Origin: Acholoe squamosa
Lineage: Eukaryota; Annelida; Polychaeta; Phyllodocida; Polynoidae
Assembly: GCA_949317995.1 (NCBI GenBank)
Contig: OX439048.1
Location: forward strand, 22,759,495-22,823,494
Reading direction: 5' to 3'
DNA: 64,000 bases
Notes under the pieces: model-generated
The model's input: the letters and a program-made list of their open reading frames with translations, nothing else
Told to the model about the DNA's origin: nothing
Databases searched by the model: none
Shown here: piece after piece, positions 1 through 14,500 of the stretch
Layout: each line of letters opens with the position of its first letter
Numbering within the stretch: the stretch's first letter is position 1
Made by a program: the position numbers and the translations under genes

Positions 1-3000
1 CCGAGAGAGGCGCCACAGAGATAAAGAAAATGGAGATGTACGTTGATACACCAACTAGAAATATTTTGCCACATTGTTTAATGTATTCGTACTGCATTGT
101 CCCTCTGACATTTTGTTTTGCTCTATGACGATTTCCTTCTCAGTTTCATGTAGATATATTTACAAAAGGATATTTGTTACCCATGTACATAGGCTAGCTA
201 CAGATATCGGTATATTAAAGTTGCTCATATAAATCTGCAATTTGGCATCTAGCGATGTATGCTTGGTTATTCATCACCTGTTTATATGCATGCTTTCCCT
301 TTCTCAGGGAGAAGAAAGGAGACACAGGCGGAAAGAAGGTGATGTAAGTATGGTTTAGATCTGGATATATTTTGCATTCCAATAGGCCTAAAGAACATTT
401 AGCCTTATTTTGAAATCTTATTGCCATGTTTGATATAAGACAAAATGCCTAGAATTTTAAAGACTAAAGTTATCGGTAGATTAAAAAGTAATAAATGAAT
501 GGAATGCTATTGTAAAGTGTTTTAGGTACCGACTTCTTTAAATGAGATACAATATACTGTATGTATATTTTGCAGGAGAAAGATGAAGATCGAGAACGTC
601 GGCGAAGAAAACATAAGGAAGAAGGAGATGTAAGTTTTGTACATAAATTATAAATATAAATGAGTAAGCATTGTTTAAATGGGGGAAATTCTCAAGGATG
701 CATCATTTAAATAGTGCACATAGGTGTGTATGTTTAGTACCGTAGTGCTTCACATACAAGACTCTTGCTATGTATGAGACGCATCTTTAGGAGCCAGACC
801 GTTAAAGTGTAGCTGGGGGGGGGGGGAGAGGTTGGTTTTAACCAGATTGGTACTAATGTAATGCAAATTTACCCAACCTTTAAGACGCTCCCACTCTTTG
901 GAGATTTTCTATAATGATAAGCTACAGTAAGCATCAGTATTGGGTATAAGCCACAAATTATACACAAGGTACTACGGTATTTCTAGAATATCTCGTCAAC
1001 TGCCTCTGGAAAATCAATGCAAAAAGTTACAGCTGTGGTGGAATTAATTGAATTCATGCAATGTTCATTTAAAAGGTTGATAAAGCAGAAAGGAGGAAAC
1101 AACGAATTGAGGAACTGGTAAAATGAACAGAGAGTGTGATGCCAAAATTTGCTGGATTCCTCTGTCTGACAGCCTGTATTATGACTTGATTCTTTGTACA
1201 GTGCAATGGCGAATGCATTCCTGAAAAAACTTTTTATTTTGATTATATTGTCATTCTTGCATTGTTAAAGGTCTGTAACACTTCGTGATCATGTTTATTT
1301 TACTCCATAGCTGTATATGATAGCAATCTGTGTATTTGATTGAATGACTAACAATAAGGGAGGTAATATTGATTGCAAAGCCTGTAATAGCCTTACATAC
1401 AGACTGGAGGCCTTTCACCTTGTTTAACTACTTGTTTGTAAAAAATTCGACCGTCCTTATTTGCAATTACAAAGGTCCATATTTCAAATCCATGACTGTA
1501 TTTGAATACCACCTACCATTCACTCCCCTTGTATTCAAAATATGGATCATAAAATTGAAATAAGGACTTCCGCGATTTCAAATACGGATGTATTTGAAAT
1601 TACATTATTAGTTACTGTAATCTCCCGCGTATAAGGCGCACCCCGCGTATAAGGCGCACCTAGAGTTTTAGAATATGGTCAAAAAGATAAAAAAAAATCA
1701 TACCTTCTCTTCTACTGAATGGATTCTCAAAATTCAAAAAGCTATGTGCTGCTTGGGCCACCCCGGACCCTCCTGGGCCCCCTTATGTCCTATTATGACC
1801 AAGGGGGCATGTAACATATCAAAAGAAAGGTCTTGGTGTCCCCCTTGTGGATCCAGGTAGAACTAAAACCCCGCGTATAAGACGCGCCTTATACGCGGGA
1901 GATTACGGTAAACGAGGTGAAATGGCCTCCTGATATTGAGATTGTAACAGAGCCAAGGGATGCAACAAATTCAGTATATACATTGCTTAAAAGTCTTTGC
2001 TAACAGTTCTTTGCTTTCTGTTATACATTTTATGAAGCAACAGTGTGTTATGTTGTTTTATGTAATATCGTGTGGTGTTTAGTTTGGTCTTTTCTAATTT
2101 AAATGAAGATGCAAAATGCTAAGTACATGCTCCTTCCCTCATATAATGATTGAGTGTTCCTTGTTACATTTATAGAAACCTGAGTATATACTTTACCCTT
2201 TCCCATGCAATAAGTTAGTTGTTAGCTCTTCTTGAAAATTCACTTTCTTTTCTGCATCTTCAGGAGAAAGACAAAGATAAAGAGAGGCGAAGGAGACACC
2301 ATAATGGCGAGGTAATTTCTTTAAACATCTCTATGCAATTCTATGAATATCTTCAAACGATGCCTATTCCTTAATTAAATTCTATAAAAATATAAATATG
2401 AAATGATGTGGTAAGGCCACACCAAAAAAATAAGTTGGTCTACAGATCGCCCTCTCCACATTTTTGGAAATACAAATTTTTTTTTTCTTAGAAAAAAATC
2501 GTGTCTACGGATTTCGCTCGCTTCAGTTTCAACAAGTTTTCTCTTTGTGATGTTTGGCAAAGTTAAAAAAAAAAAATTGTTCGCTCGCCTCAATTTCCCA
2601 GCAAGGAATACATTTGATGCCAAAAAATTCTTAAAAAAAAAAAATCGCTCGCTCGCACCATTTTTTCAAAACCAAAATCCGTAGACCAACTTATTTTTTT
2701 GGTGTGGCCTAAATACATTAAATATATCAAAATTATATATTCATATTAAGGACATAAAAGATAACATCATGCTTCATCATCCATTTCTTTTCTATGAAAA
2801 CAACTTGCATGTGCTTTGATAATTTGATACTTGAATCTCACTTTTCCCTACACAGTCAGGGTTTTCACATGTTATGGACAGTCAGGGAAAGTCATGGAAT
2901 TTCAGGAATTTCCATTAGGAGTCATGGAAAATGGGAAAACTGTATATTTTTTTGGCAAAATCTATTGAAATGTAGATCACAGAAATGTCTTCTGAAAATA

Positions 3001-5599
3001 GATAATTATGTCAGGGACAATTTTAATTTTTGTCATGACCCCTGTCATGTGGGAACCCTGCCAGTACATTAAGCTATATAAATTATGGTTGCTCTTGACA
3101 CTTAATTTTATTTTGTCTCCTTCAGGACAAAGAAAAGGATAAAGAAAGGCGTAGGAGACATGATGGCGAGGTAATTACAATAATATCCATATTAGAAATA
3201 TGGTTTTATTACTTGATATGGCATTATATCAATAAAAGGTCAAAGGTATTAAGATGCAATTAGATTTAATGGAGTGAACACGATTTTATAGTTACCTAAG
3301 GTGATCACTACGCTCTGCTGGTTCATAACTCAGGTATATTGCCATTGAGTTTGAACCCTTTGAAGGATGGTATAATGCCAGAAATTCCATGTTCATTTGC
3401 ACCAGTGCTGGGCAGTGTTTCACTAGCACTGCATTGGCTCATGAAACAAATGTTTATGGACTATTCCAACCATGCAGGCTTGAGAAGATGCATGAATGTA
3501 ACTCTGGTGAGTTACTCACCAGGGGTGCATTCATGTATCATAGAGACCAAAGTGCAAAATTCAAACCAAAGTGCAAAATGCAGCTTTTTACTGATGTAAA
3601 TGATCAATAATTACAAAAGATAATAGCATTAATCTTCCTGATAAAAGGATGATGACAGGCGACGACGGAGACATCACGACGAGGTAACCAGAGTAGTTAA
3701 TGTTTTAGCACAATTAAGATAGTATTCTCTGTGTTGATGACCTGTGTTGACGAACCTTATCCCATTGTACTCATAATGTCCATGTTAAAGAGTACTAATG
3801 ACATTTTTCTCTAAATTGTTCTATATATATTAGCTTGATGTATAAGGTCTTTTCGTTGACAGAGTAAGGCCTGTTATCAGTAACACTGATAAATTCTAGA
3901 AATAGGGTGTAATGAATTTTCACTTTCCATTTACAAATTGTGTGACTAACAGTATTTGTTGTTTTTCAACAATGTGCAATCAGTTAATGTAATACATAAA
4001 CTGCAGATACATGTTTTGTTGTTTGAAGAATCATTCACACTACCCTTTTGAAATACATATGCCCTGGTACATACCGGGGGTATGGAGCTTCAACAAGACA
4101 AAATATCTCTTAAGGTTGAAGGTTGAAAATTATTTTATTGTCCATGATACTTTCAGAAAAAGTAAGTAAGTTTTTCCCAAAAGAGGAAAAATGATGTCAT
4201 TATTTTGAATCATAACGTTTCATTTTATGAAGAGATAAGCATAATTTAAAGAGAGTAGTCCAGTAGTGTTACCTAACACTTCCTAAAGCACAGACAAAAG
4301 TCTTCCACATGTTTCTGTTAGAACACCTCATAAAGTTTGATTGATGTAAATTTTCAAATGCAGGATGATGATGAGCGTCGGAAGCGGCGGGAGGAACGTA
4401 AAAGAACAGACGATGAGGGACGAGAAAAGCGTCATAAGGTAATCAATGTTTGCTTGTTAATCTGCAATGGCAAAATGATTGATGACATTAATTTTTTCAA
4501 TTTTTCATGTAGGTAATAATGCTAGGTAATGTACAAACATTTGCAAGATGTTCAGAGTAAAAAGCCTGGCCTTTTCTCTGATAAAGGCCCAAGATGGGCA
4601 GAATAATTGATTTTTCAAAAACAGGTCCTTTGCTTGTACTCTATTCTTAAGCATGAGCTCTCAGAGCATCAAATGTATTTGCTTGCTACAATCTAGCTTT
4701 AATTCATGTGTGATCAGTTTTGCTTTCACTTCTCTTTTTTGACAAAAGGTGACTGAAGTCACATGTTCTACAAGGCTGATGTCAAAATAAAGCTCAGTGT
4801 AAAAACCATACCCTATAGCTGCAACCAGATTTACAGATTGATGAAAATAAATAAAAAAAAGCATAATTATTCTGTTCAAATTTTTGGTGAAGGCTGATAC
4901 AGCAGTCTGCTATTTTCTCTGAATATTGGTTCAATATTTTGAATAGCTAAGTCTTATAATGATGATAAAGCATTTGGGTAAAAAAAACTTGACATAAAGA
5001 CTCAATTCAGTGATGCTGTATTCTACCTAATAAGAGCACAAATACAGAGATTTTTTTTCGGGGGCGGGGGGCTAAAAAAGAGAATTCCAACAAGGGCACA
5101 TCCCCTTACCTCCCCATTAGTTCATTTCTGTAGACAAGGTATAGGCTAGGTTACTGAGATATATCAGGTGCAGGATGTAGCATTCTACCACCTAGTAGTC
5201 TTGGGGGTCCTGGTAAGGCTGGACAGGCACATAGCAGGTGTAATGATGGTGTTTGCAGGTGCACATAGGTCTAAAACCTGGAGATATGCACTTTATAGGG
5301 CATATGAGCTTAGTAAGTCAAATATGGTACTTGATATAATGGGTGCTTTGATATAATCACCTCACAATGTGTGTCTTTGAAGTTTTTGGCACTGCTTTTG
5401 CACTTCACAACGATAATAGGATCGGGATGAAGACCGAGAGCACCGACGGAAAAGGCATGATGAAACAGATGAAGAACGCCGTCAACGCAAAAAGCGTGAG
5501 GAAGAGAATGGGGAGAGAAGAAGACACCGGGATGATAAAGACAGGGATCCTGACAGGGAACGGAGAAGAGAAGAGCGGGATCGACGGCACCGAGATGAG
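1..5599 (+). CDS. DYNC2I1: WDR60 N-terminal mini-exon array (charged repeats)
   Basis: Nine exons of 36-180 nt (1-37, 308-343, 576-629, 1076-1117, 2264-2311, 3126-3170, 3648-3683, 4364-4438, 5420-5599) all begin and end at codon borders. Most code for variants of one unit, roughly (E/D)[12 protein letters not shown](E/D), and most end in GAG or GAT directly before the donor. The last is a 60-codon exon of the same Arg/Glu/Asp/His composition. Because each exon is a multiple of three in phase 0, any one could be skipped or duplicated without a frame change. A charged, probably disordered N-terminus is known for WDR60. That the array grew by exon duplication is inferred from the similar sequences and symmetric phases. 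Confidence 0.8.
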
Positions 5600-8500
5600 G
5601 TGGAGTATCTGCACTAAATGCGTGTGATGGCTGGCTGTATCACTAAATACATTCTTCATTCCTTCTTATTTTTATTGCTCTCAGCTCAAAATAATTGTTG
5701 ATAAGTTAATTGAAATACAGTGTGATATTATGCTGACTTATAAAACTTGTGAACCTTAGCTGTAGTCAGTGTAGTTTGATGATTAGTGATTTTTTTGCAG
5801 GATGGAAAATCCAGTCGGCATAAGGATAAAGAAAAGGAAAAAAAAGAGGAGAAAGAAGAAAAGTAAGTTCACTTGTCTTGTTATGGTTTCGACAGGGCTA
5901 GTGATGAATTGATCCGTACTGCATGATGCTACCACTTCAAATGATGCAACAGCCATTGGGCTGTGACATCACTCAGAACACCATTGTTTGCCAACAGTCA
6001 CATGTGTTGCTGTCACTAGGTGACAGTGTACACTGGTATCCATGGTACTGGGTATCATGGAGATATCGCTATCCAAAAAGGTTTGGGTAGCCATGGAAGC
6101 AGTTTCATCCCATGGGGACTCATCAGGCATCTGTTTGTGCTAAAATGTGACAATTAAATATTGCCAGTGGTCCCAAACCCACAGGGGCTTGAAGTTATTT
6201 ACCTATTAGAATTAAGAGATAACTCCATAGGTCCTGGTATTTTTGTATGTACAAATCCCACCGGATTAGAGTAATCCTAAAATTATTAAGCCCTGACTGG
6301 GTCTGGGAGTAATAAATGGGGGAGAATTAACACTTTGATGTTAATCTCAGGTGTTCCGAGATATTAGATTTAGAAGTAAATCTAATATCTATCCTAGACA
6401 GTCACTTGTCTTGTTATGGTATCTGTGTGCTATAACTGATAAAATAAGTCATATCACTTGGGGTCTATAAGTTACTCAAGAAGTCAGTTTGGTCAGCATC
6501 ACCTTGTGGTGATGGGATGATTGTGAAGAAGTTGGTGATTTGATTGGTTTTCTGATGCATTTCATCTGTAGATACTTATAACACCTTTAATGATAAATAT
6601 CAATGTTAAGTTATATTCAACTAAGTATAGTTACAGCAATTCATATCCTTGCTACAGAAACTATTGATAAATCTTTGTGCATTTCTAAAACATGACCACA
6701 GAAAAAGGTAAAAAAGACAACAACAAAAAACAACTTTACATTAAATGCACATGAGTTCCTAAGTGTGGACTCCATGTTACTTAATCGTTATTAAGACATA
6801 AATATTTTCACTATATGCACCTCAGAAGCTCAAAAAAATTGTCCAAGAGTAAGGGAAAGGAAAAAGATTCCAGGTAATTACCCTCACCAATGTGCCCCCA
6901 TAGAAGAAGTATTTTCAAGCTACTGTAAATTCCCATGTATAGGCCGCGGATTCTACATGAAGCAAATTCCAGGTGCTTCTTATAGCATAAGCTTATACCG
7001 GCTTATTGGGTTAATCATCAGCCAGTTTGAAGTAATCACTTCTCTGATAGCTGATATCTGATAGCTGCTATCAGAGATAACTGCTGGTAACCAGCTTCGA
7101 CAATGGCTGCGGCCATCTCGTAACCTCGGTATAGAAGTGGGTGCAGATTATAAGAGGGAATTTACAGTATGCTTCATCATGCACTGCACATAAGTGTTTT
7201 GTCTTCCCCTTCACTTGAAGAGCATTAATAGTGTTCACCATTTTGTCAAAGTACATCCTGGTTGAACAATCCTGCAGTATGTCCCTTTTTACAAGAAACA
7301 ACACCGGTATTCAAAAAGTTTCTGCGTGTGCCTTTTTTGTATGTACATGACACGATGGGCACTGTGTGTTAAGTGTTCTGAAATATACCACTATACTTTT
7401 CTACCAGCATGTGATATATTTAGTGACTACCACACACAGTCCTCAATGTTGTGATATCAATGTACACATTCTGTCAGCTGTCAGGGGTAGCTAATAGTTG
7501 AGCTGGTAAAATATATGAGTGTGTCACAGAAGCATGAAGAACTACCGTAATCTCCCGCGTAGAAGACGCGCTGCGCATATAAGACGCACCCCAAACTTAG
7601 AACATGCATTTTCGCGTATAAGACGCACATTTTAAGGGTGATTTTTGTCAATCCAGTACTGTTCTATAGTAAAATTACCCCTTGTATAAGACGCACACCC
7701 AACTTGAAAAAAGGCATTTGTTTGGCGTAGAGGACGCGTCTTATACGCGGGAGTTTACGGTAATAGTATATGTAGCTGATGTACAGGATTAACTGCCCTG
7801 TCTCAGATAAAGGATGCGAGTTATGTGTACCTGCAGCCGAGATTATACACTGCAATAATAGTTGTTTTAGATTAAGTTCTCTTCATGATTCGTAAGCAAG
7901 TACCGGTTATAGCCCTTGAATTACAACTTGGGTGATCTAAAGGGCTACAACCCCAATTATGATCTATAAGCAGAAATGAATTTTACCCAGATCTTTCCCA
8001 TAACACCATTGAATTGAGTGACATTTTCCAACTCTTATGATTTTCAGGAAAACTGCCACAAAAACTGAGGTAATGTACTTTTCCTTAATGTTAAAACATT
8101 TGTCATTGTAAATTTTGTATGTAAGAACCATTAACATATAAATTTTTCTTTGAGGAAAAGTTGGAGAAATCTGCTTGTGTATGTGTGAGGTATACTCTAA
8201 CTGAATTCTCACCAGTTGATAATTTACTTTTCAACATCAAGATGCATGTACATGTCTTATATATAATATCATGCTCTTCTAGAATGCAAAGAGGTGTACC
8301 TTCACTATCTTTTCCACCTTAATGTCTTAAAAAATATTGTGTAAAAAGCACTGAACAGTACAGAATCCAAATATCTGCCTTACCTCACAAGGGTTAGGCA
8401 ATTTTCTTAGAACATTGCTGGCAGTGATATTGCATCAAACCAACAGCAACAGAACTTTTGCTGATACCCACTGTAGGAGAGAACAAATTTCAATTTTGTT

Positions 8501-11500
8501 TTCATGCAGGTGTCTTCAATTCGCAGGAACTCAAAAACTGGAAAGAGCAATGATACATTTACTGTAAAATCCCCACAATATAGTAGGTCTCCTCGAAATC
8601 AAAAAAGTCCTCTCCAATCTGTTAAAAGTTCTTCAAAAAGTGGACTGAAAACACTCTCCACTCCTCGAAGTTCAAAAAGTCCTCTCCAATCTATCAAAAG
8701 TAAATCAAAAAGTGGACTAAAAACACCTACTAGTAAGCCTCTGGTAGCTGCGACTACTAGCAGTCATAAAAGAGACCCTGTTAAATCTGTTTTAAATAAG
8801 AATTCAAATGCTGTATCTACCAGTAGTAGCTTTGAAGTTGGTTCACCAATTGCCTGCTCATCGGCAGTAGAGGCAAGTAGCAAGATTAACGAAGGCAAAA
8901 TTTATCCGTTCAGAGAGACCTTGTGTTATCAGTTATGTTGCAAACTGTTGTATGTTCTGTGTCAGGTAGAAAGTACTATAGCATCAATCATATAAGGTGA
9001 CCCGCATATGAGATGCACTTGACTTTTGAAATTTGTTGGAGAAATTTACAATGGCATAACCAAGGTTCTAAGAAATATGTCTCCCGAATTCAAAAGCCCA
9101 TATGGAGCAAAGTATCCCTCAGTCCTTTTCCATTGCAAGGGTTGGGGATCTCTGTGCCTTTTACACAGGGTACAACAGTATTCAGTTTTCCTTGTTTAGT
9201 TCCCCTTTACCTGTTTAATGTTTATCCTAGGGATGGCAGATGCATTGGCAGATTTCAATTAGTGTAGCAGAGATGTCAGACCTTCAGAGGTCCGTCTATT
9301 TTCAGATGTTCAAACTTTCCCAAAAGTCAAACCTCTCAGAGGCTACTTCCATCTTGTGGTCATAATACCCTTACAACATGCCCTTTCTACTTCTATGGAG
9401 CATAAGGCTGAGCATAGTTCAGGCTTCAGCAGGTGAAATTTAGCCTTTTCTAGACAAATCACCTTTCAGAGATCAGAGTATCTCTGAAATCTTATTTCAG
9501 AGGACATGAATCTAAGCTGGCTTATGATTGGCTGGAATTCAAATGCAGTCTTTTAATTGTTTTTTCTATCACCAACCAATCTAGAGATAGTTTTAATGGT
9601 TTTTTATGAGGGGAAATGAAAATGAGATGGGTGCTTTTAGTATAATGAATAGAGGGAAATGGGTGCTTTGCTAACACCCAAAAATTTCAGAGGTTGGGCC
9701 CATACCCAACTGACATCTCTGGTGTAGGGGGAGGGGGCACAGGCCCCACTCGTTGTGACTGTGGTTTTAGAGTTAGATTCTCTATTTTGAGCTCTCATAT
9801 GTTACATATATCAAATTGCTCCCAGCGCTTTGATTTTACTGCTAAAACAGAAAGCGTTTTCTCATATCTACTCAAAGGTATTGTTAATAGAATTCTTTGT
9901 GGAAAAGCACTAAAACTATGTTAGAAAAATTATATATGCTTCTTCTCAATATATTCTATATAGTGTAGTGATGTCAGAAATGAATCTTATTTAATCAAAA
10001 AATTAAAAGAGTATTTCAGTGAATGCCTTACTTTTTCAGGACGAAGATGAATATAATTACGATGATGATGACTTTGAGGTAAGTTAAATATAAACTCAAT
10101 AAGATTCTTGAGAGTATCAAGTTGGTCACATTTGTACTTTGTTTCTGTTAGATTCATTTTATAACCTCACTGGTTCATTTTGAGTTAATCATCTCAAGTG
10201 AGGGGAGGGAACTCTATGATGAATTGGGGAGGAAGCTTCAGGCTCCACAGAGGGTCTGATAAATTTCCTAATTCAGCAATTTAGTATACTGATAAAAAAA
10301 AAGGTGTGTAAATCTACAACTGTCATTGAGTGTATCATATTTATTACAGGATGACTCCTTTTGGGCATGAGCTATCATTCCTTTTTTTTTTTTTTTTTTT
10401 GTCCGGTGTGGATGGTTCCCAACCATCGTCCCTAAATATGAGCTATCATTCCCACCTGAAATTTCTGCCTTATAAAAGACCATATTAAATAACACTAATG
10501 TTCCTGTTCTTCAGGACTACGAAGAAGACTTTGAGGAAGATGACGATGATGATGAAGATGACAAAGTCGAAATTAGCGAGAAAGAAAAGGTGGTAAGTAC
10601 TGTAATTTTGAGCTCTATGTATGAATAGTGCTTTCACTGTATTACTATTGTTATAATTCATAATTTTATCAAAAATATTTTATCACCATGCATGAAAGTT
10701 CATGTAGAGAAACAGAAATGTGGGATATCAAAGTAAAACCACACAGACAATTTTCATTACAGGGATTAGAATTTTTGAGAGATTGTTTATAGTATTTCAA
10801 TGTTTGACCTGAGAAGATGAACTAAACAAAACTTTCCATGTTGAAGTACTGTAATCTCCCATGTATAAGGCGTGTCTTATACGCGAGGTTTTAGTTCTCC
10901 CTGTATCAGCAAGGGGGGAAACCAAGACCTCTCTTTTATGTTACACCCCCTTAATTCATAAGAGCACATAGGGGGTTGTAGGAAGGTCCAATGGGCCCTA
11001 GCTACACATAGCTTTTTGAATTTTGAAAATACATTAAGTAGAACAAAAGTATTCATTTTTTTCATTTTTCTGACCAAATCCTAAAACTCTAGGTGCGTCT
11101 TATATGCGGGAGTGCGCCTTATACGCGGGGGATTACGGTAGCTTTTACAAGGTTCACCCATGGTATTTTATTCATGTTACATAAAATAAGTTTGCATATA
11201 ATTACAGAAGGGCACAGGAAAGGTAGGTTGATCAGAATATAAGAAGAGTAGCTGTAGTGTTATGTAGATCTTAACATGATTAACAAAGGAGAAGAGGGAT
11301 ATTGTTTCAAGTTTACTTTTGTCAGAGAGCATTTCTTTCCTTCTGAAAGAAGGATCAGGGAATACTCCTGTGCATTTATTTCTTAAGAATAAGAGGAAAA
11401 ATAAGTCTTTGAGTTGAAAGTGATTCATGGAAAACTTCTGTGAATGATAGTCATTGAGTTGAAAGTGATTCATGGGCAACTTCTGTGAATGATTGTACAA

Positions 11501-14500
11501 CGAAAAACAAAACAAAAACTATCACCACAGAATTTGATTGATCATATTATATAATACTAATTGTATCTACATATATGCAAATCATCACTAATGCAAAGTA
11601 CAGTAGCTTTATCATATGGTTACAATACTGGTGGAGGGTTGCAGGAAATGATAAAATAAACAGCTTTGCATGGTTAGACATTTCCATTTTTGGTAGAGTG
11701 AACACATCTTACAATAATAAAAGATATACTGTAAGAATTCTGCACAGGATATTTCCTAGTACATCACTAAATTTGATATTGTTGTTCAAGGGGATATGTT
11801 TGGGTCTCTTTACTTTTGCCCTTTTACAACATTTCAATGCATTGCATTCCTTCCTTTACCTTCTTAGGAAGCACAGAGCACCTTGAAAAGCATTTTTGAT
11901 CATTTTTCTCCTGAGATATCATAAATGCCTGAACAACCTCATAACACACCAAGAAATGAAAGTGACCCAAGTCTTCTTTGGTGTTATTGCTAGGACTCCC
12001 CTCCCATGACAACGCCCAGGAGTGTGCGTGATGTGACCAGTGGCTATATCCGGTCCAAGAACTGGGAGGATTCTAATGAAGTAATATCCCCAGTAAAATT
12101 TAACACTTGTCTGTGGCAATAATGAATGTATGCACAGATTAAACTAAGAAGTAGTTCATAATTCATACATTATGTTCCTGTTACTGAACATAAATGCATG
12201 TGCCAAATAGAACCATCTAGTTTGATTGACTTATTTTGATAGTTTGGTTTTTAATATAATCCTCCATGCCACAATAATATAAAGAATAAATTAAATTATT
12301 TGAGTAATTACTGGATTCGATTTCACTCCCATTAGTTTGAATAGATTAGTTATGTTATATTTACCTAAGGCAATTGTGCTTTGAGGAATGGAATGAGTTT
12401 GTCTCTTTGCTTTACAACTTACAGGAACTTTGACGTTCCCCACCCTCACCTTTAGTATACTAATAATCTCATTATGATAAGGAGTTATGTAAATAACCCA
12501 GTCATTTCTTTATTTAGATTTGTTCTCATCTGGTTTTCCTTGTGACATCTCATTGTTTTCATTAGAGAAAAGGGTAGAGGTTGATGGGTGAAGGGAATTT
12601 CCATGGTGGCCAGTATTAGTGCAGGTCCTCAAATAAACTCCTGGGTTAAGTTTTAGTGCTGGATATAAGTGGGTTTTGAAACCTCAGTTACGCATAGGGT
12701 AAATTATAATAATTAGAGGTCACATGACATAAGCATAGGTGTACTGAAATGGGCTGCTACTGTATATCAAATCTTCTGCATGACAGATGCCCATCATTCG
12801 TATCTAAATCTTTTTTGTAATCGGGAATACTGGTATAGTCCTTTCTCAAGGAGGTCAAAAACGCAGTGACATAGGAGGCACTTGTGCCATTTAGTTCTCA
12901 TTTCACAACCATACATAGAACTAATAGATGAAGTGATGTCGGGTGTAACTGTCAGCTGTTTAGTATACAAAATAGGTATGATTACTGAAAAAGATTGGAT
13001 GAGGAAATTTGTGAACAAACTTCTTCCTTTTTGCACATCTGTTTTAACCTCTAGTTGACGAGTTGAGTTGATATTTTCTCTGTCAAGTATTTTTCTCTAC
13101 ACAGAAAATTAGGTTGATTTAAAAAAATGTCAAACTGCTCTACAGAATAATCTCTTTCTGTAAATGTGTGTTCTAAACAATCAATACTGTTTTCACTAAT
13201 TATGTACATGTTTAGGTGGTGATGGTGATGATGTTTAACAGAATGAAATCTCTACCCTTGAATATTTTCTCACCATATATAACCAAATACTCTTCTAACA
13301 ACTGTTTGAACAGAAAACCAAAATACAAAAAAAAATTGTTTAGTAATATCATATAAATTTGTTATTGTAATTGATTTGAGATGGCACAAAGCTGATGTAT
13401 TATAAGGATTGATTACAGTCTCTCCTTCCTATGGTTGCAGTCGCGGAGAGAGATGGATGATATTCTTCAGGCTATGGATGATGAAAACAATCGGTTGTTA
13501 AAAGCATCTCGGAATGATGATTATGAGGATGATGACAATAAGGAGGTAGGGCTGATAATTCCTCTGTCTTAACATAACATTGATTTACCTGAAAGTTGTT
13601 ATTATGCCTAAAGTATATTTGTCTAGTTTGGGCGACCAAAGTTCTGTATATATTTACTAAATATCTGAGCTTATTCATGAGCAATACTTTTATCTTGGTA
13701 ATAAAGCTATTGATTTATCAAGACTTGTAAGGCCATGTATATAAGCACACTCTTAATCAAGTAGGTCCTGAATTGGCTGAACTATTTGTTTACCAGTATG
13801 CAATTTTATTTCTTTTTAATTTTTCTTCTTCATTTAGTCATATGAGAATTCAAGACACAAATCATCAAAAAGACCAACAACGGGCAAGCGATCATTCATC
13901 AACTTTGTATCAGCTAAGCAGAGGGTAATCAGTAGTAAAGCATCATTAAGGGCAAAGACCCGTGGACGGGAACTACTACAGATCATAGAACTTGACCGAG
14001 CAGCATACGATTTGTTTGACATGCCACCTGTGTCTGAGTATGAGCTCTACATGCGTACCTATGGCCGGTCAGATACAAAACAGGTTAGTATAACCATACT
14101 ATTTTTCGATCCTAACATAGAAGTGCACTTATTGCACCTTATTATGTTTTGATAAAAATGGTATCCCATCCATGACAAGACAAGACTGATTTAAAGGATG
14201 GTCTATTGTGAAGGAACAAGAGAATTATTCATAGGCTGTACTTCACTGCATTACGTCTCATCTGTTCATGAAAGTAAAGTCATTTACAAAATCTTATTAT
14301 GCAGAAATGTATTCAAACAAATGAGGACAATATAGAAAAGGATATTCAGACAGAGGAGATTGAGACCACAGAGAAGTGGGTGCAATGCCCCCCTGAGGAT
14401 ACCAAGGGTTGTGGAGGTGAGCATATTTACTCCATAAGTCTTTTCCTTTAGATGTATTAGATGTTAATCATGCATTTGAAAACAGAACACTTAAGTAAAA

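Noticed and set aside
2375-2623. Minus-strand open frame of 82 codons
   Set aside because: It lies almost wholly inside the GGCCACACC MITE, and a similar frame recurs in the other copy at 24254-24487. Both are artefacts of the repeat.
3339-3610. Two overlapping plus-strand open frames in a WDR60 intron
   Set aside because: No splice borders in a fitting phase and no similarity to the WDR60 repeats on either side.
9013-9924. Open frames in the intron after exon 8510-8965
   Set aside because: No domain, no suitable splice phase, and the next WDR60 exon joins directly at 10040.
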